Source: Thiorhodococcus minor
GTDB lineage: Bacteria > Pseudomonadota > Gammaproteobacteria > Chromatiales > Chromatiaceae
DNA: 64,000 bases
Assembly (NCBI RefSeq): GCF_010820565.1
Contig: NZ_JAAIJQ010000023.1
Coordinates: 1 to 64,000 of the forward strand
Reading direction: 5' to 3'
Each line of letters begins with the position of its first letter. The first letter of the stretch is position 1. This document shows positions 9,249-18,633 of the stretch, piece after piece. The notes under the pieces were generated by a model that worked only from the letters and a program-made list of their open reading frames with translations, ran no database searches and was not told the origin of the DNA. Both the position numbers and the translations under genes were made by a program.

Positions 9249-11345
9249 ATGTCGAAGTCCGTTCTTTTGACGGGTCTGGTATGGGGCGCCGGATCCCTGG
9301 CTGCCTATGCCGAAGAGGCGACAACCCTGCTGCCGGAGATCGAGGTCGTTCGCGAGCCGCTTGAGGTCGAATCACCCTTGACCTTTTCAGCCTCGCTCGA
9401 CGCCCTGGATATCAGCACGCCGGCCGACGCAGGGGATCTGCTGCGCCGCCTGCCAGGGATCGACGGCTCGCGCATGGGAGGTCACGGCATCGACCCCATC
9501 ATCCGCGGCCAGAAGCATCGTCAGCTCAACATCCTCATGGACGGTGCCTATGCCTTCGGCGGCTGCCCGAATCGCATGGACCCGCCGACGACCCTGCTGG
9601 ATCTGGACAGCTATGACAGCCTGACCGTCATCAAGGGCGCACAGACCGTCCGCTATGGCGCGGGCGGCAGCGGCGGGACCGTTATCTTCGAGCGCAAGAC
9701 GCCGCGCTTTGCCGAGGCCGAGTCGGCGCGCGCGCGCTTCACAGGCGGCCTGACCAGCAACGCCGATACCCAGTCGGCCAGCGCCGACATCGCCATCGGC
9801 AATCCGCTCGGCTTCGCACGCGCCCTTGGCAGCTACCGCAGCGCCGACGACTATGAGGACGGCAGCGGCAACACCGTCCGCAGCGCCTACAACACCGAGT
9901 CGGCCGGCATCATCCTGGGCTACACCCCGAGCGACGCCACGCGGGTCGAGCTGAGCTACGACGCCACCCACGACTGGGACCTGCTCTTCGCCGGGGCCGG
10001 CATGGACTCGCCCTATAGCAACACCAATCAGTGGCGCCTGAAGCTGGACCAAGAGGTCGCGATGGGCGCGCTGCAGCGTCTCAGCGGCGAGCTCTACAGC
10101 GTCAACGTCGACCACCTCATGGACAACTATTCGCTGCGCCCGCTCACGGCCATGTTCAAGATGCGGGTGCCGACGGAGTCCAACTCGGCGGGTGGGCGCA
10201 TCGTCGCGGACCTGAGCACGCGCGGGACCGATTGGACCCTCGGGCTGGACTATCTGAACGTCACTCGGGATGCGACACGCTACTGGAGCTACAAGTCCTC
10301 CAGCGTGAACGTCCCGCAATCCTACATGTGGCCGGACGTCGAGCAGGGCGATCTCGGGCTCTTTGCGGAGGCGGAGCAGGGGATTGGGGCACATGGCCGG
10401 ATCAAGGGCGGGCTGCGCTATGACCATGTCGAGTCCAGCGTCTCGGACGTGCGGGCCAACAAGGCGCCGACCGGTCCCGCCTGGGTGATGTCGGCCAATC
10501 AGCTTTACCGGACCTACTATGGCAAGACCGCCAAGGACGCGACCGAGGACAACCTCGGCGGCTTCCTCAGCTACGGACATGACCTGGGCAACGACCTGGA
10601 GCTGACCGCCGGCGTCAGCCGGACCCTGCGCACGGCGGATGCGACCGAGCGCTACCTGGCGTCCAACGGCAATCCGGCCTCCATGCGCTGGGTCGGCAAC
10701 CCGGATCTCGATCCCGAGCAGCACCACCAGCTCGACCTGACGCTGGCGAAGACAGGCGCGGCCTGGCGGACGGACCTCGCCCTCTTCTACGACCGCGTGA
10801 CCGACTACATCCTCCGCGACCGCGCCCATGGGCAGTCCGGCATCCTGCGGAGCGACAACGCGACCATCTATCGCAACGTCGATGCCGAGCTGACGGGTGG
10901 CGAATGGAGCGGCGAGATCGAATTCGCCCAGCATTGGCAGGCGGGCGCGTCACTGGCGTACGTCTATGCCCAGAACCGCACCGACGGGCGCGCCATCGCC
11001 CAGATCCCGCCCCTGAGCGGCATCCTCAAGCTGGACTATCGGCAGGACCTCTGGGCGGCCGGCGCCCAGGTCACCTGGGCGAACACCCAGGATCGTGTCG
11101 ACGACGACCCCATGACCGGCAGCGGCCTGGACGTCGGCGAGACCGCGGGCTGGTGGGTGCTGGATCTCTATGGACAGGTCAAGCTCGGCAGACAGGGCGA
11201 GCTACGGCTGGGCGTCGACAACGTCTTCGACCGCACCTACGCCTACCACGTCAACCGCGCCAACGTCGACCCCTTCAACCCGCAGGCGGTGCAGGTCAAT
11301 GAGCCGGGCCGCACGGTCTGGGCGCGGGCGTCGGTCGCGTTCTGA
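9249..11345 (+). CDS. TonB-dependent copper receptor (OprC/NosA type)
   Basis: 698 residues. Outer-membrane beta-barrel receptor energised by TonB. It has a short signal peptide (cleavage near AAYAEE), a TonB-box-like start (PEIEVV), a plug domain (about 45-150) and a barrel ending in a terminal Phe (WARASVAF). The plug holds the subfamily signature GGCPNRMDPPTT (near residue 100) followed by VIKGAQTVRYGAGGSGGTVIFER, which mark the TonB-copper receptor family related to Pseudomonas OprC and NosA. By family it takes up copper. There is no copper chaperone or nos gene beside it. The start is set by GAGAGG just upstream and by the signal peptide. Confidence 0.9.
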   Translation: MSKSVLLTGLVWGAGSLAAYAEEATTLLPEIEVVREPLEVESPLTFSASLDALDISTPADAGDLLRRLPGIDGSRMGGHGIDPIIRGQKHRQLNILMDGAYAFGGCPNRMDPPTTLLDLDSYDSLTVIKGAQTVRYGAGGSGGTVIFERKTPRFAEAESARARFTGGLTSNADTQSASADIAIGNPLGFARALGSYRSADDYEDGSGNTVRSAYNTESAGIILGYTPSDATRVELSYDATHDWDLLFAGAGMDSPYSNTNQWRLKLDQEVAMGALQRLSGELYSVNVDHLMDNYSLRPLTAMFKMRVPTESNSAGGRIVADLSTRGTDWTLGLDYLNVTRDATRYWSYKSSSVNVPQSYMWPDVEQGDLGLFAEAEQGIGAHGRIKGGLRYDHVESSVSDVRANKAPTGPAWVMSANQLYRTYYGKTAKDATEDNLGGFLSYGHDLGNDLELTAGVSRTLRTADATERYLASNGNPASMRWVGNPDLDPEQHHQLDLTLAKTGAAWRTDLALFYDRVTDYILRDRAHGQSGILRSDNATIYRNVDAELTGGEWSGEIEFAQHWQAGASLAYVYAQNRTDGRAIAQIPPLSGILKLDYRQDLWAAGAQVTWANTQDRVDDDPMTGSGLDVGETAGWWVLDLYGQVKLGRQGELRLGVDNVFDRTYAYHVNRANVDPFNPQAVQVNEPGRTVWARASVAF

Positions 11346-11381
11346 GTCCATCGCCACGCGACGCTGGAGCGTCGCCGAGGT

Positions 11382-11405
11382 GCTCCCACGCTGGGGCGTG
11401 GGAGC
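11382..11405. repeat. REP-like perfect hairpin
   Basis: Perfect 10-bp inverted repeat GCTCCCACGC / GCGTGGGAGC around a TGGG loop, 37 bases after the copper receptor stop. A related but decayed version (GCGCTCCCACGCTATGC) appears near 54627-54645. It looks like a dispersed REP-type element and could also act as a transcript 3' end. Confidence 0.6.
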
Positions 11406-11540
11406 CAGAGGAATCGGCGCACGGGAGACGTCGGGCGGACAAGCGCAGCGCAGTCCGCCAGCACCGGAGCAAGGCTCGGTGGACTTCGCTCTGGAGACTG
11501 TGAGAGTAATCCAAGCGCACCGCGAAGATCGCAGATTGGT

Positions 11541-11619
11541 GTAGGTTGGGCCGACGCAGGGGGCCAACAATCAAAGCGTTAGGCTAGCCGCCATGTTGGG
11601 CTTCGTACCTCAGCCCAAC
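11541..11619. repeat. Inverted repeat element (GTAGGTTGGG type)
   Basis: GTAGGTTGGGC at 11541 and its complement GCCCAACCT at 11613-11621 bracket about 80 bases. The right half holds a perfect inner hairpin, GTTGGGCT (11595-11602) and AGCCCAAC (11612-11619). It is non-coding and probably a dispersed intergenic palindrome. Confidence 0.55.
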
Positions 11620-11670
11620 CTGCGCAGAATTTCTTCACAGTCTCCCTGGCTCGTCCACCCTACAGACGCA

Positions 11671-11693
11671 TCCTTCGCGCCTTTGCGGTTCAA
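11671..11693. repeat. Dispersed repeat, copy 1 (CGCGCCTTTGCGGTTCAA)
   Basis: A 23-base stretch starting TCCTTCGCGC and ending GCGGTTCAA occurs identically at 47006-47028. A related sequence is at about 62910-63040. It lies just after the stop of the 837-aa gene. Confidence 0.6.
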
Positions 11694-11709
11694 GTCACCG
11701 AACGAAGGC

Positions 11710-14223
11710 TCAAGCGAAGGCCGCGGCCCGCTCGACCAGGGCATCCAGGCCAGGCTCCTCCGGGTCCCAGGGCTTGCCTGGGTGGATGCACTTGGCGGGG
11801 CAGATCTCGGCGGCCTCGACCAGTTGGGCGTAGGTCCCCTTGTTGAGGTCGCCCAAGAGCGCTTGCTTATCCTCGTTGTAAACGAATAGCTGTGAATTGA
11901 TCCTCGGACAGTCGTTGCAGCTGGTGCAGAGCGGCGTGTCGATCCAGGGCTCGTCGAAGCCGAGGTCTGGCGCGGCGTCTTCGGCCGGCTGCTCCGACTG
12001 GCTCTCTTCGGGCTGGCTCGCGACGGTCGCATCGACGGTCTCGATCGCAGCGACCGGCTCCGCGCGACGCCCGCCGGGAAGGATGTTTCCGACCGCCGCG
12101 TTGAAGTCCAGCCCCATCAGGGTGTCGGTCAGCCGCTGCATGGCCTCCCCGGCCGCGCGCTCGCGCACCCGCTCGACCTCGGCGGCATGCTCGGCCTCCA
12201 GCTGCGTGCGCTCCTCGGCCGCCCGTTGGCGCTCTTCGGCCTGGGTGCGCTCGATGGCCAGCTCGACGTAGCGGTTCCTCACCCCTGCCAGCTCTTGCAG
12301 GCTGTGCCAGAAATTGAGCCGGTCGCGACAGGCGACGATGAGCTCGCGCGAGACCAGGACCCGGTGCAGGATGGCGTTGCCGTCGACGGCCCAGAGATAG
12401 GGCAGCCGCTGATTGGCCTCGTCGAGCGGAAGCGAGAGGTAGTCGGAGACAGGGACGAGCGAATCCGAGTCGCAGCCCGGCGGGATGAGGCGGAAGTGCT
12501 CCCTCAGCCGCGGGACCAGCATGGCGTAGTCGGCAAAGGTGAAGGCCAGGTCGAGCGTCGCCTCCGTGCCGTTCTCGTCGCGAAAGCTGAAGGGGTGGAC
12601 CGGCCAATCGCTGTCCTCTTGGGGATTGCCGTCGAAGGAGACCCGATTGGCCGCGAAGTCCCCGGCGGCCGGATTGACGCGGAAGAAGGGATGGGCGCGG
12701 CCCTCGATCCCCGCCCCGGCGACCAGCCAGGCGTTGAGCTGCAGCAGATTGCTGTCGGGCCGCATCCCTGTGTTGATGAGGTGCAGACTGGTGTGGGTCG
12801 CGTCCAAGGCCTCCAGATAGCCTTGAATCAAGTTCTGGTGACGGGCCGCGGAGGATTGGTTGACCACGGCCTGCCGGTGGGCGATCCCGAGATAGCCGAG
12901 CTCCGTTCGATAGGACTGGAAGGGATCCTCGTCCGGCAAGGCGCCAGGGTTGTTGCTCGGCTGGATGCGCACCAGGATCTGCGCCGGCCTGCCGGAGCTC
13001 AGTAGCCGGGACAGCGAGCGCAGGCCCTCGCCCGCGACTCGACTGGCATCTTCCAGGGCAATGACGCAGGGAACGAGCAAGAGCTCCTCGTGGGAAAAGG
13101 CCTCCCAGCCGAAGGTCGCGAACCAGGGGTCGTGGATGGTCGGATCATAGATCGACCCGATCTCCAGCTCGGCGATGCGCACCGCGGCGAAGACCTGGGC
13201 GAGCTTGGCGGCCTCTTCGTCGAAGAGTGCGGTCGCGCGCCCGCTGGGATCCGGGTCGACCAGATCACGCACATCCTCGCTCGCGCGCATCCAGTCCGCA
13301 TCGATGGCACCGAGGTGGACGAAACGCACGAGAACGGGATCCGGCCGCCAGCTCTCCAGCACCTCCAAGGCCTGCTCGATGCGGGCGCGGCGCTCGGGCG
13401 ACATCTTGCGCGTCCCGCGCCCATAGTCCATGACCTCTGAGAGGGCATCCGGATCGAAGCGGCCGCCGCCGGGCCCCACGCTATCGCGCGCGCGCCTGGG
13501 CTCGATCGACTCGACCGACTTGCCCCACTCCACCTCGAACAGGGATTTCAATCCACGAATGCAGGCGTCGACCCGTGCCTGGAAGCCTGCCCGGCGCGGG
13601 ACCACGCGGCTGCGGATCGCATGGATGAGCAGATGCAGCGCGGGATAGCGCCCATAGCCCATCACCTCGGCCTCGCCAGCCGCCGCGGCCAGCCGCTCCA
13701 GGTTCTGGGCGAGCGCGTCACGATGCGTCTGGTCGAGCCCCAGGTGCTGCTGCAGCGCGAGACCCGCGGCATTGAGCACAGGCACGGCGAGCAAGGGGCC
13801 TTCGTGATCCCTCAGCGTGGTGCGCAAATGGTGCTCGAGCCAGGGCAGGTGATCCCTGAGAATGCGGGCCGACTGCGCCTCGGGTCCGAAGCCCTGGACG
13901 GTCTCGCTCAACCATTGCGCGAGGCTCTGCGCCAGCTCCGAGGCCGGCTGCGAGCCATCGCCCTCGGCGGGTGGGAACAGAATGAGCGGATAGTCGTAGC
14001 GCAGCCGATTTGCGTCCCGGAAGGGATCCAGCAAGGCGGGCAGCCAGTCATCTCCGAGCGGCTCGAGCGCCGCGCGCCCACCAGGGTCGCCGAGGTGAAA
14101 GTGCCGCAAGGTGAACATCAGTTCGCGCGTCGCCTTGGCGTCCTTGACGGCAATCGGCAAAGCGGGCACTCGCTCCCCTTCTGCAGCGGGAAACTGGGAT
14201 TCGTAGTTCTTTTCCGTGGTCAT
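11710..14223 (-). CDS. PFOR-like protein with C-terminal ferredoxin domain (837 aa)
   Basis: Residues ~370-560 (VIALEDASRVAGEGLRSLS, HRQAVVNQSS, then ALDATHTSLHLINTGMRPDS) align by eye with the C-terminal, TPP-domain-like part of the 1519-aa protein at 31800-36359, including the SRELIVACRDRLNFWHSLQELAG block near 650, which matches PELARICEERKASWRVLQEL there. This is followed by a Glu/Arg-rich coiled coil (RTQAEERQRAAEERTQLEAEHA). The last ~90 residues hold CTSCNDCPRI and later CPAKC, a ferredoxin-like iron-sulfur domain. No GDG...N thiamine-diphosphate motif is seen, so catalysis is unlikely. It is co-oriented with korAB upstream and was probably once the third gene of that operon; a Uma2 gene now sits between. 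Suggested role: an electron-transfer or scaffold partner of KorAB (inference). Confidence 0.7.
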   Translation of the reverse strand: MTTEKNYESQFPAAEGERVPALPIAVKDAKATRELMFTLRHFHLGDPGGRAALEPLGDDWLPALLDPFRDANRLRYDYPLILFPPAEGDGSQPASELAQSLAQWLSETVQGFGPEAQSARILRDHLPWLEHHLRTTLRDHEGPLLAVPVLNAAGLALQQHLGLDQTHRDALAQNLERLAAAAGEAEVMGYGRYPALHLLIHAIRSRVVPRRAGFQARVDACIRGLKSLFEVEWGKSVESIEPRRARDSVGPGGGRFDPDALSEVMDYGRGTRKMSPERRARIEQALEVLESWRPDPVLVRFVHLGAIDADWMRASEDVRDLVDPDPSGRATALFDEEAAKLAQVFAAVRIAELEIGSIYDPTIHDPWFATFGWEAFSHEELLLVPCVIALEDASRVAGEGLRSLSRLLSSGRPAQILVRIQPSNNPGALPDEDPFQSYRTELGYLGIAHRQAVVNQSSAARHQNLIQGYLEALDATHTSLHLINTGMRPDSNLLQLNAWLVAGAGIEGRAHPFFRVNPAAGDFAANRVSFDGNPQEDSDWPVHPFSFRDENGTEATLDLAFTFADYAMLVPRLREHFRLIPPGCDSDSLVPVSDYLSLPLDEANQRLPYLWAVDGNAILHRVLVSRELIVACRDRLNFWHSLQELAGVRNRYVELAIERTQAEERQRAAEERTQLEAEHAAEVERVRERAAGEAMQRLTDTLMGLDFNAAVGNILPGGRRAEPVAAIETVDATVASQPEESQSEQPAEDAAPDLGFDEPWIDTPLCTSCNDCPRINSQLFVYNEDKQALLGDLNKGTYAQLVEAAEICPAKCIHPGKPWDPEEPGLDALVERAAAFA

Positions 14224-14385
14224 AGTTCTAAGGCATCTGGAGCGATGGACCTGAGGTCTTGTGAAGCGACGTGCGCGGTCACGGCGCGCCAGCCGACCAA
14301 ACGAGGGGCTAGGTTACAATGAAAGCGTGACGCGCACCGCGCTGAGGCTATGCTCAGCACATTCGTGGATCGGCCGGAGATGAAC

Positions 14386-14925
14386 ATGTCCTCGCAACGA
14401 CTGATCGAGCATTACAGCGTCGCCGACTATGAGATCTGGGAGGGCGACTGGGAATTGATTCATGGGATGCCGCTTGCCATGACGCCATCACCGGGAATCG
14501 AGCATCAACGCGCCAGTGGCGCGATCTACGCACAACTGAGCCAGCTCCTCGACAACTGCCCAGAATGCGAGCCCCTTTACGAGATCGATGTCGAGCTTGC
14601 GGAGGACACCGTCGTTCGCCCGGACATCCTCATCACTTGCGATTCGCCGGAAGGAGCGCGCCTAACTCAGGCACCCGAGCTGATCGTCGAGGTCATCTCG
14701 AGGAAGACAGCCAGACGCGACGAGCACACCAAGCTTCAACTCTATGCCGAGGAAGGCGTCGCTCACTACGTCTTGGTCTACCCTGAGCTCAAGAAGGCCA
14801 AGGTCTACCGGCTCGTCGACGGCGCCTATCGCAAGGTCGGCGACTTCCAGGGCGAGACCCACGCCTTCGCGCTGTCCAAGTGCATCATCCCCTTCGATTT
14901 CGGCCGCATCTGGAAACGACGCTAG
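14386..14925 (+). CDS. Uma2-family (DUF820) putative endonuclease-fold protein
   Basis: About 179 residues. It matches the Uma2/DUF820 family: YEIWEGDWELIHGMPLAMTPSPGIEHQ at the start, then VVRPDILITC and APELIVEVISRKTARRD, the D...(E)-V-x-S pattern of the PD-(D/E)XK nuclease-like core. The ATG at 14386 is chosen for GGAG at 14376-14379; 14380 and 14350 are alternatives. Function is not established in this family, which is common in multi-copy in cyanobacteria and some gammaproteobacteria. It is on the opposite strand to the genes on either side, which suggests later insertion. Confidence 0.85.
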   Translation: MSSQRLIEHYSVADYEIWEGDWELIHGMPLAMTPSPGIEHQRASGAIYAQLSQLLDNCPECEPLYEIDVELAEDTVVRPDILITCDSPEGARLTQAPELIVEVISRKTARRDEHTKLQLYAEEGVAHYVLVYPELKKAKVYRLVDGAYRKVGDFQGETHAFALSKCIIPFDFGRIWKRR

Positions 14926-14969
14926 AGGCGTCGATCTCCGAACAGCCCTAACAGGCCCAGGCATTTCCC

Positions 14970-15182
14970 TTAGAGACCAGGGATGTCAATCGGCTCGCGC
15001 AACTTCAACGGCCCCACAACTGCATAGCCGTCGGCGCCGGGAGCCCTGAGCCTGGTCGGCTTCGAGTCGGTCAGACTCACGAGCCAAACCCCATCACGCA
15101 CCTCCAGTATTGGGCGCGGTGCAAATGCGCAACGCCACCCGCTCAAACGCCCACTGACCACTGACCACTGACCACTGACCAC
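14970..15182 (-). CDS. Possible small protein downstream of korB
   Basis: An open frame of up to 70 codons on the korB strand, ending YAVVGPLKLREPIDIPGL. The first ten codons are made of the heptamer repeat at 15151-15186, so the true start is unclear and may lie inside. I do not recognise a family. The C-terminal 45 residues look protein-like, so I list it at low confidence. Confidence 0.22.
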   Translation of the reverse strand: MVSGQWSVVSGRLSGWRCAFAPRPILEVRDGVWLVSLTDSKPTRLRAPGADGYAVVGPLKLREPIDIPGL

Positions 15183-15186
15183 TGAC
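15151..15186. repeat. Tandem heptamer array (CCACTGA)5
   Basis: Five perfect copies of CCACTGA plus one base, immediately after the korB stop (8 bases away). The same heptamer forms a longer array at 37034-37110 before rnfD. Confidence 0.95.
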
Positions 15187-15193
15187 GCAAAGT

Positions 15194-16150
15194 CTAAATC
15201 GTCAACCGATCCAGCACAGTCTCCAGCCCCGCCAGCCGTTGCTCCGGCGTAAAGTCCGTCCCCTGGCTCGACATATCCTCGTAACAGGGCGCAGCCGGGT
15301 TGTGATAGAGCAGCCCGAGCGGGATGCGGCTCTCGTCCAGGGCGACCTGGAAGGCCCGCCCGAGATCCGAGGGATCATGCTCCGTCCGCTCCGGGAACTG
15401 CCGCAGCGCGCTGTCGTCCACCGCGAGGCCCTTCTCGTGCTGTAGCAGCAGGAAGCGCGAGGGGTCGCTCTGCAGCTCCTTCACCACCTTGTCCGAATAG
15501 ACCGGGCAGCGCTGGATGATGCGCACGAAGCTGGTACCGCGGTGCCGATAGGCCGCCTTCAGCGTCTCGAACAGCAGCGGCGGATTCCAGTCCACGACCT
15601 GGGCGACGAAGGAAACATTGGTGATCCCCAGCGTGACGGTCAGGGGATTGTGCGGGGCGATGATGGCGCCGGTCGGATGGGTGTTGGTCTTGAAGCCCAC
15701 CGGCGTGGTTGGCGAGGTCTGCGCCTTGGTCAGGCCATAGATGGCGTTGTCGAAGACCATCACGACCATGTTCATGTTGTAGCGGAGCGCGTGGAGCCAG
15801 TGACCGGCGCCGATCGAGAAGCAGTCACCGTCACCCGTCGCCACCCAGACGTCCAGATCGGGACGCCGCGACTTGACGCCACAGGCGACCGGCAGCGCGC
15901 GTCCGTGCAGACCGTGAAAACCATAGGTGCCCATGTAGTGCGGCATGCGGCTGGAGCAGCCGATGCCAGAGACGCAGACGGACAGCTCCGGCTTCTGCTG
16001 CTCGTCGCGCAGCACGCGGTGGGCGGCGCTGAGCACGGCATGGTCGCCACAGCCCGGACACCAGCGGGCCTCGCCGCCGGCATAGTCGCCGATGGTGAAG
16101 TAACGGTCGAAGACCTCGGTTGACCAATCGGCCTTGAGTCCAAACATCAA
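15194..16150 (-). CDS. korB: 2-oxoacid:ferredoxin oxidoreductase beta subunit
   Basis: 318 residues. It is the thiamine-diphosphate and iron-sulfur subunit of a CoA-dependent 2-oxoacid:ferredoxin oxidoreductase. Seen: CPGCGDHAVL (cluster ligands, near 31), IGCSSRMPHYM, then the TPP-binding GDGDCFSIGAGHWLHALRYN (near 107) followed by the Asn/Asp in DNAIYGLTKAQTSPTTP. It lacks a separate ferredoxin domain, as is usual for two-subunit KorAB enzymes. Its start overlaps the korA stop (ATGA), so the two are one operon. In the reductive direction it would make 2-oxoglutarate from succinyl-CoA, CO2 and reduced ferredoxin. Sequence alone does not separate a 2-oxoglutarate from a pyruvate preference. 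Confidence 0.93.
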   Translation of the reverse strand: MMFGLKADWSTEVFDRYFTIGDYAGGEARWCPGCGDHAVLSAAHRVLRDEQQKPELSVCVSGIGCSSRMPHYMGTYGFHGLHGRALPVACGVKSRRPDLDVWVATGDGDCFSIGAGHWLHALRYNMNMVVMVFDNAIYGLTKAQTSPTTPVGFKTNTHPTGAIIAPHNPLTVTLGITNVSFVAQVVDWNPPLLFETLKAAYRHRGTSFVRIIQRCPVYSDKVVKELQSDPSRFLLLQHEKGLAVDDSALRQFPERTEHDPSDLGRAFQVALDESRIPLGLLYHNPAAPCYEDMSSQGTDFTPEQRLAGLETVLDRLTI

Positions 16151-18075
16151 GCGTCTCCTCCGTCTTGGATGGCGGCCAGCCGCTCGCGGATCACCCCATG
16201 GATCATCCCCGGCTGGAGCGGATGTCCATAGACCACGGACCAGCAGTCGACGTCGACCAGGGTCTGCCCGCGCAGCAGCATGGCGAGCTGGGCATAGCGG
16301 CGGGTCTCGTCGGTGATGAGCGGCGCCTTGAGGTCGTCGCTATAGTTGATCTCGACGGTCATGACGCGACGGAAGCGCGCGAAGATCTCCTTGAGACCGG
16401 GCTCCAGCGGCGCAAGGAAGCGCAGGTGCACGCAGGACACCGCCAGCCCCTCCGCCCGTGCCCGGTCGACGGCCTCCTCGATCGCCCCCAGCGTCGAGCC
16501 CCAGCCGACCAGCAGCAGATCGCCGTCTTCGTCGCCATGCACCGTCGGCGGGTTGAGCGTGCTCGCCAGCGCCGACAGCTTGCGGCTGCGCATCTCTGAG
16601 CTGAGCTGATTGGAGTCCGAATCGTAGGCGACCCTGCTGTGCGTAGTGTGCGCCAGGCCGGTCAGGATGTACTGACCGCCCGGCATGCCTGGGATCGGCC
16701 GCGGCGAGAGCCCGGTGCGTGCGTCCCAGTCGTAGGGCGGCACGTCCTCGCTCCACTCGGACTGGTCGACCGGCGGCGCCAGCCACTCCGCGCTGGGCTC
16801 GGGGCGGGGATAGGGCTGCACACCTGTCGCCAGGTTGGCATCCGTCAGCAGCACCACGGGTGTGCGGAAGGTCTCCGCGAGGCGTCGTGCCATGATGACG
16901 AAGTGCAGACACTCCTCGATGGTCGCCGCGGCCAGCACCACCTTGGGTGCGTCGCCAGGCTCGCCGTAGAGCACGGCGAGCAGATCGCCCTGCTCGACCT
17001 TGGTCGGCAGCCCCGTGGACGGCCCGCCACGCTGGACGTCGACCAGGACCAGGGGCACCTCGGCCATGACGGCGAGCGCCAGCATCTCGGTTTTGAGGGC
17101 CAGCCCCGGACCCGAGGTGATGGTGCAAGCCGTCTTGCCCGCGTAGGAGGCGCCGATGGCGAAGCCAATGGCCGCGATCTCATCCTCCGCCTGGTGCACG
17201 AAGCCGCCGACCTGATGGTAGACGTCCGCCAGATAATGCGAGGCCGAGGTCGCCGGGGTGATGGGATACATGGAGACCAGCTCCATCCCCGAGGCCATGA
17301 CGCCCAGCGCGACCGCCTGATTGCCATTGGTCACGATGAAGCGCTTCCCGGCCAGCGCCTCCTCCGGCTGCGGCGGCACGGCGTAGCGGAAATCGAGCTG
17401 CTCGGCGGCAAAGGCATGGCCGGCCTCGAACAAGCGATGATTCAGGCCGATGACCTCGGCGCCTTTACGCTTGAAGGCGATGGCGATCTCGCCCTTGGCG
17501 CGATCCAGGTCGCGCGAGTAGAGATAGCAGAGCATGCCGAGCACGAACATATTCTTGCCGCGCCTGGGATTCTCGGTAATGGCGAGACAGGCCTTCTCGA
17601 TCGGCAGCTCATGGACGTCCAGCCCGTTCTCGCGGAACTCCGCGACGGCCTTGGCGTACTGCTCTCGGATCTCGGGCACCGGGTCGTCGCGCCACTTGTC
17701 CTCCAGCAGGACCCGCGTGCCCCTGTGATAGGCGCCGTTGGCGATGCGCGAATAGAGCACCTGCTCGTTGAAGGCGACGACCAGGTCGGCCTCGTCGCCC
17801 ATGTTGGTGACGGTGTGCGAAGCGAAGCGAATGCGGATGCCGCTGGCACCGGCCGGCGAGCGCGCCGGCGGCTGGATCTCGGCGGGGATGATCTCGACCG
17901 TCCAGACGCCGTTGCCCATCTTGGCGCCGACGGTCCCGAAGGTCTGGCCGCACTTCTGCGCACCCTCGCCCGAATCGCTGACGATCTCGACGATGTGCTC
18001 TTTGAGGATCTTGGCCTCGCGCCCTGCGCTGGCATGCGCCTTGGACACAGCGGCCTCTGATGTGGCTGTGCTCAC
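16147..18075 (-). CDS. korA: 2-oxoacid:ferredoxin oxidoreductase alpha subunit (gamma-alpha fusion)
   Basis: 642 residues. The N-terminal ~190 residues are the gamma domain (VSDSGEGAQKCGQTFGTVGAKMG, IPAEIQPP, ASHTVTNMGDEADLVVAFNEQ). The rest is the alpha domain (NGNQAVALGVMASGMELVSMYPITPATSASHYLA, EDEIAAIGFAIGASYAGKTACTITSGPGLALKTEM), with VDVQRGGPSTGLPTKVEQGDLL as the hallmark of the KorA/2-oxoglutarate type. The complex is cytoplasmic, binds CoA and works with KorB. The gene is divergent from the sdhA-like gene, sharing a 558-bp control region. The fused gamma-alpha layout is the usual one for two-subunit enzymes. Confidence 0.93.
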   Translation of the reverse strand: MSTATSEAAVSKAHASAGREAKILKEHIVEIVSDSGEGAQKCGQTFGTVGAKMGNGVWTVEIIPAEIQPPARSPAGASGIRIRFASHTVTNMGDEADLVVAFNEQVLYSRIANGAYHRGTRVLLEDKWRDDPVPEIREQYAKAVAEFRENGLDVHELPIEKACLAITENPRRGKNMFVLGMLCYLYSRDLDRAKGEIAIAFKRKGAEVIGLNHRLFEAGHAFAAEQLDFRYAVPPQPEEALAGKRFIVTNGNQAVALGVMASGMELVSMYPITPATSASHYLADVYHQVGGFVHQAEDEIAAIGFAIGASYAGKTACTITSGPGLALKTEMLALAVMAEVPLVLVDVQRGGPSTGLPTKVEQGDLLAVLYGEPGDAPKVVLAAATIEECLHFVIMARRLAETFRTPVVLLTDANLATGVQPYPRPEPSAEWLAPPVDQSEWSEDVPPYDWDARTGLSPRPIPGMPGGQYILTGLAHTTHSRVAYDSDSNQLSSEMRSRKLSALASTLNPPTVHGDEDGDLLLVGWGSTLGAIEEAVDRARAEGLAVSCVHLRFLAPLEPGLKEIFARFRRVMTVEINYSDDLKAPLITDETRRYAQLAMLLRGQTLVDVDCWSVVYGHPLQPGMIHGVIRERLAAIQDGGDA

Positions 18076-18633
18076 TCGAAACTTCCTGCCCCGGCCAAGC
18101 CGGAGTCGCTAGAGGTTACGACCACCGTCCCAACGGCGCCGCCGTCGGGCAGGGGTCGAGGAAAGACCTGTGATGGATGGCTCCGAAGCAGGCAGGCCCG
18201 CCGCAACCGCGGCGCGCGAACAGGATCGACAGCGTCAATAGACACCCCGAGGCGGCGTCCGCGAGCCTGGCGAAGGACATCGGATTCGAGCCCACATGGC
18301 CAGCCCCCGCTCGATCATGGAATTGTCAGCCCCTTTCTCTATCCCAGACGCCGCGCCTCGCGCAACCCCCTCGAGCGCCAGGAAAATCCTCCTCTTGACC
18401 TAGCTCATGCCCGAGCGTTGCCGATCGGGCAAATGAGGGCCTGGGGCTCCAATCGCGTCATTGGCTATATTGAATATTGATTTCTTTTAGGGAAGTATAA
18501 GCGCCCCAAGGCGCTCAGAGAAGCGCCGCACGCCCGAAGCCGACCGCCGCGACAGATGGCAGGCGGCTCGAGAGGACAATCCGATCAACCCTGCGCTGGG
18601 CTCCCCACGCGCCGCGACCGCTGCAGCCAAGCC
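18076..18633. promoter_or_regulatory. Divergent control region between korA and the sdhA-like gene
   Basis: 558 bases between divergent genes. An AT-rich patch at 18465-18500 (TTGGCTATATTGAATATTGATTTC) is the likeliest promoter area for the flavoprotein gene. An imperfect palindrome TTGCCGATCGGGCAA lies at 18418-18432. Neither is assigned to a known regulator. No gene is supported here. Confidence 0.4.

Noticed and set aside
9387-10934. A 515-codon open frame antisense to the copper receptor, and similar long antisense frames (33516-35633, 16639-18060, 7446-8498, 4660-5679)
   Set aside because: They mirror real genes in high-GC DNA, have no family-like sequence and no plausible starts. They are shadows.
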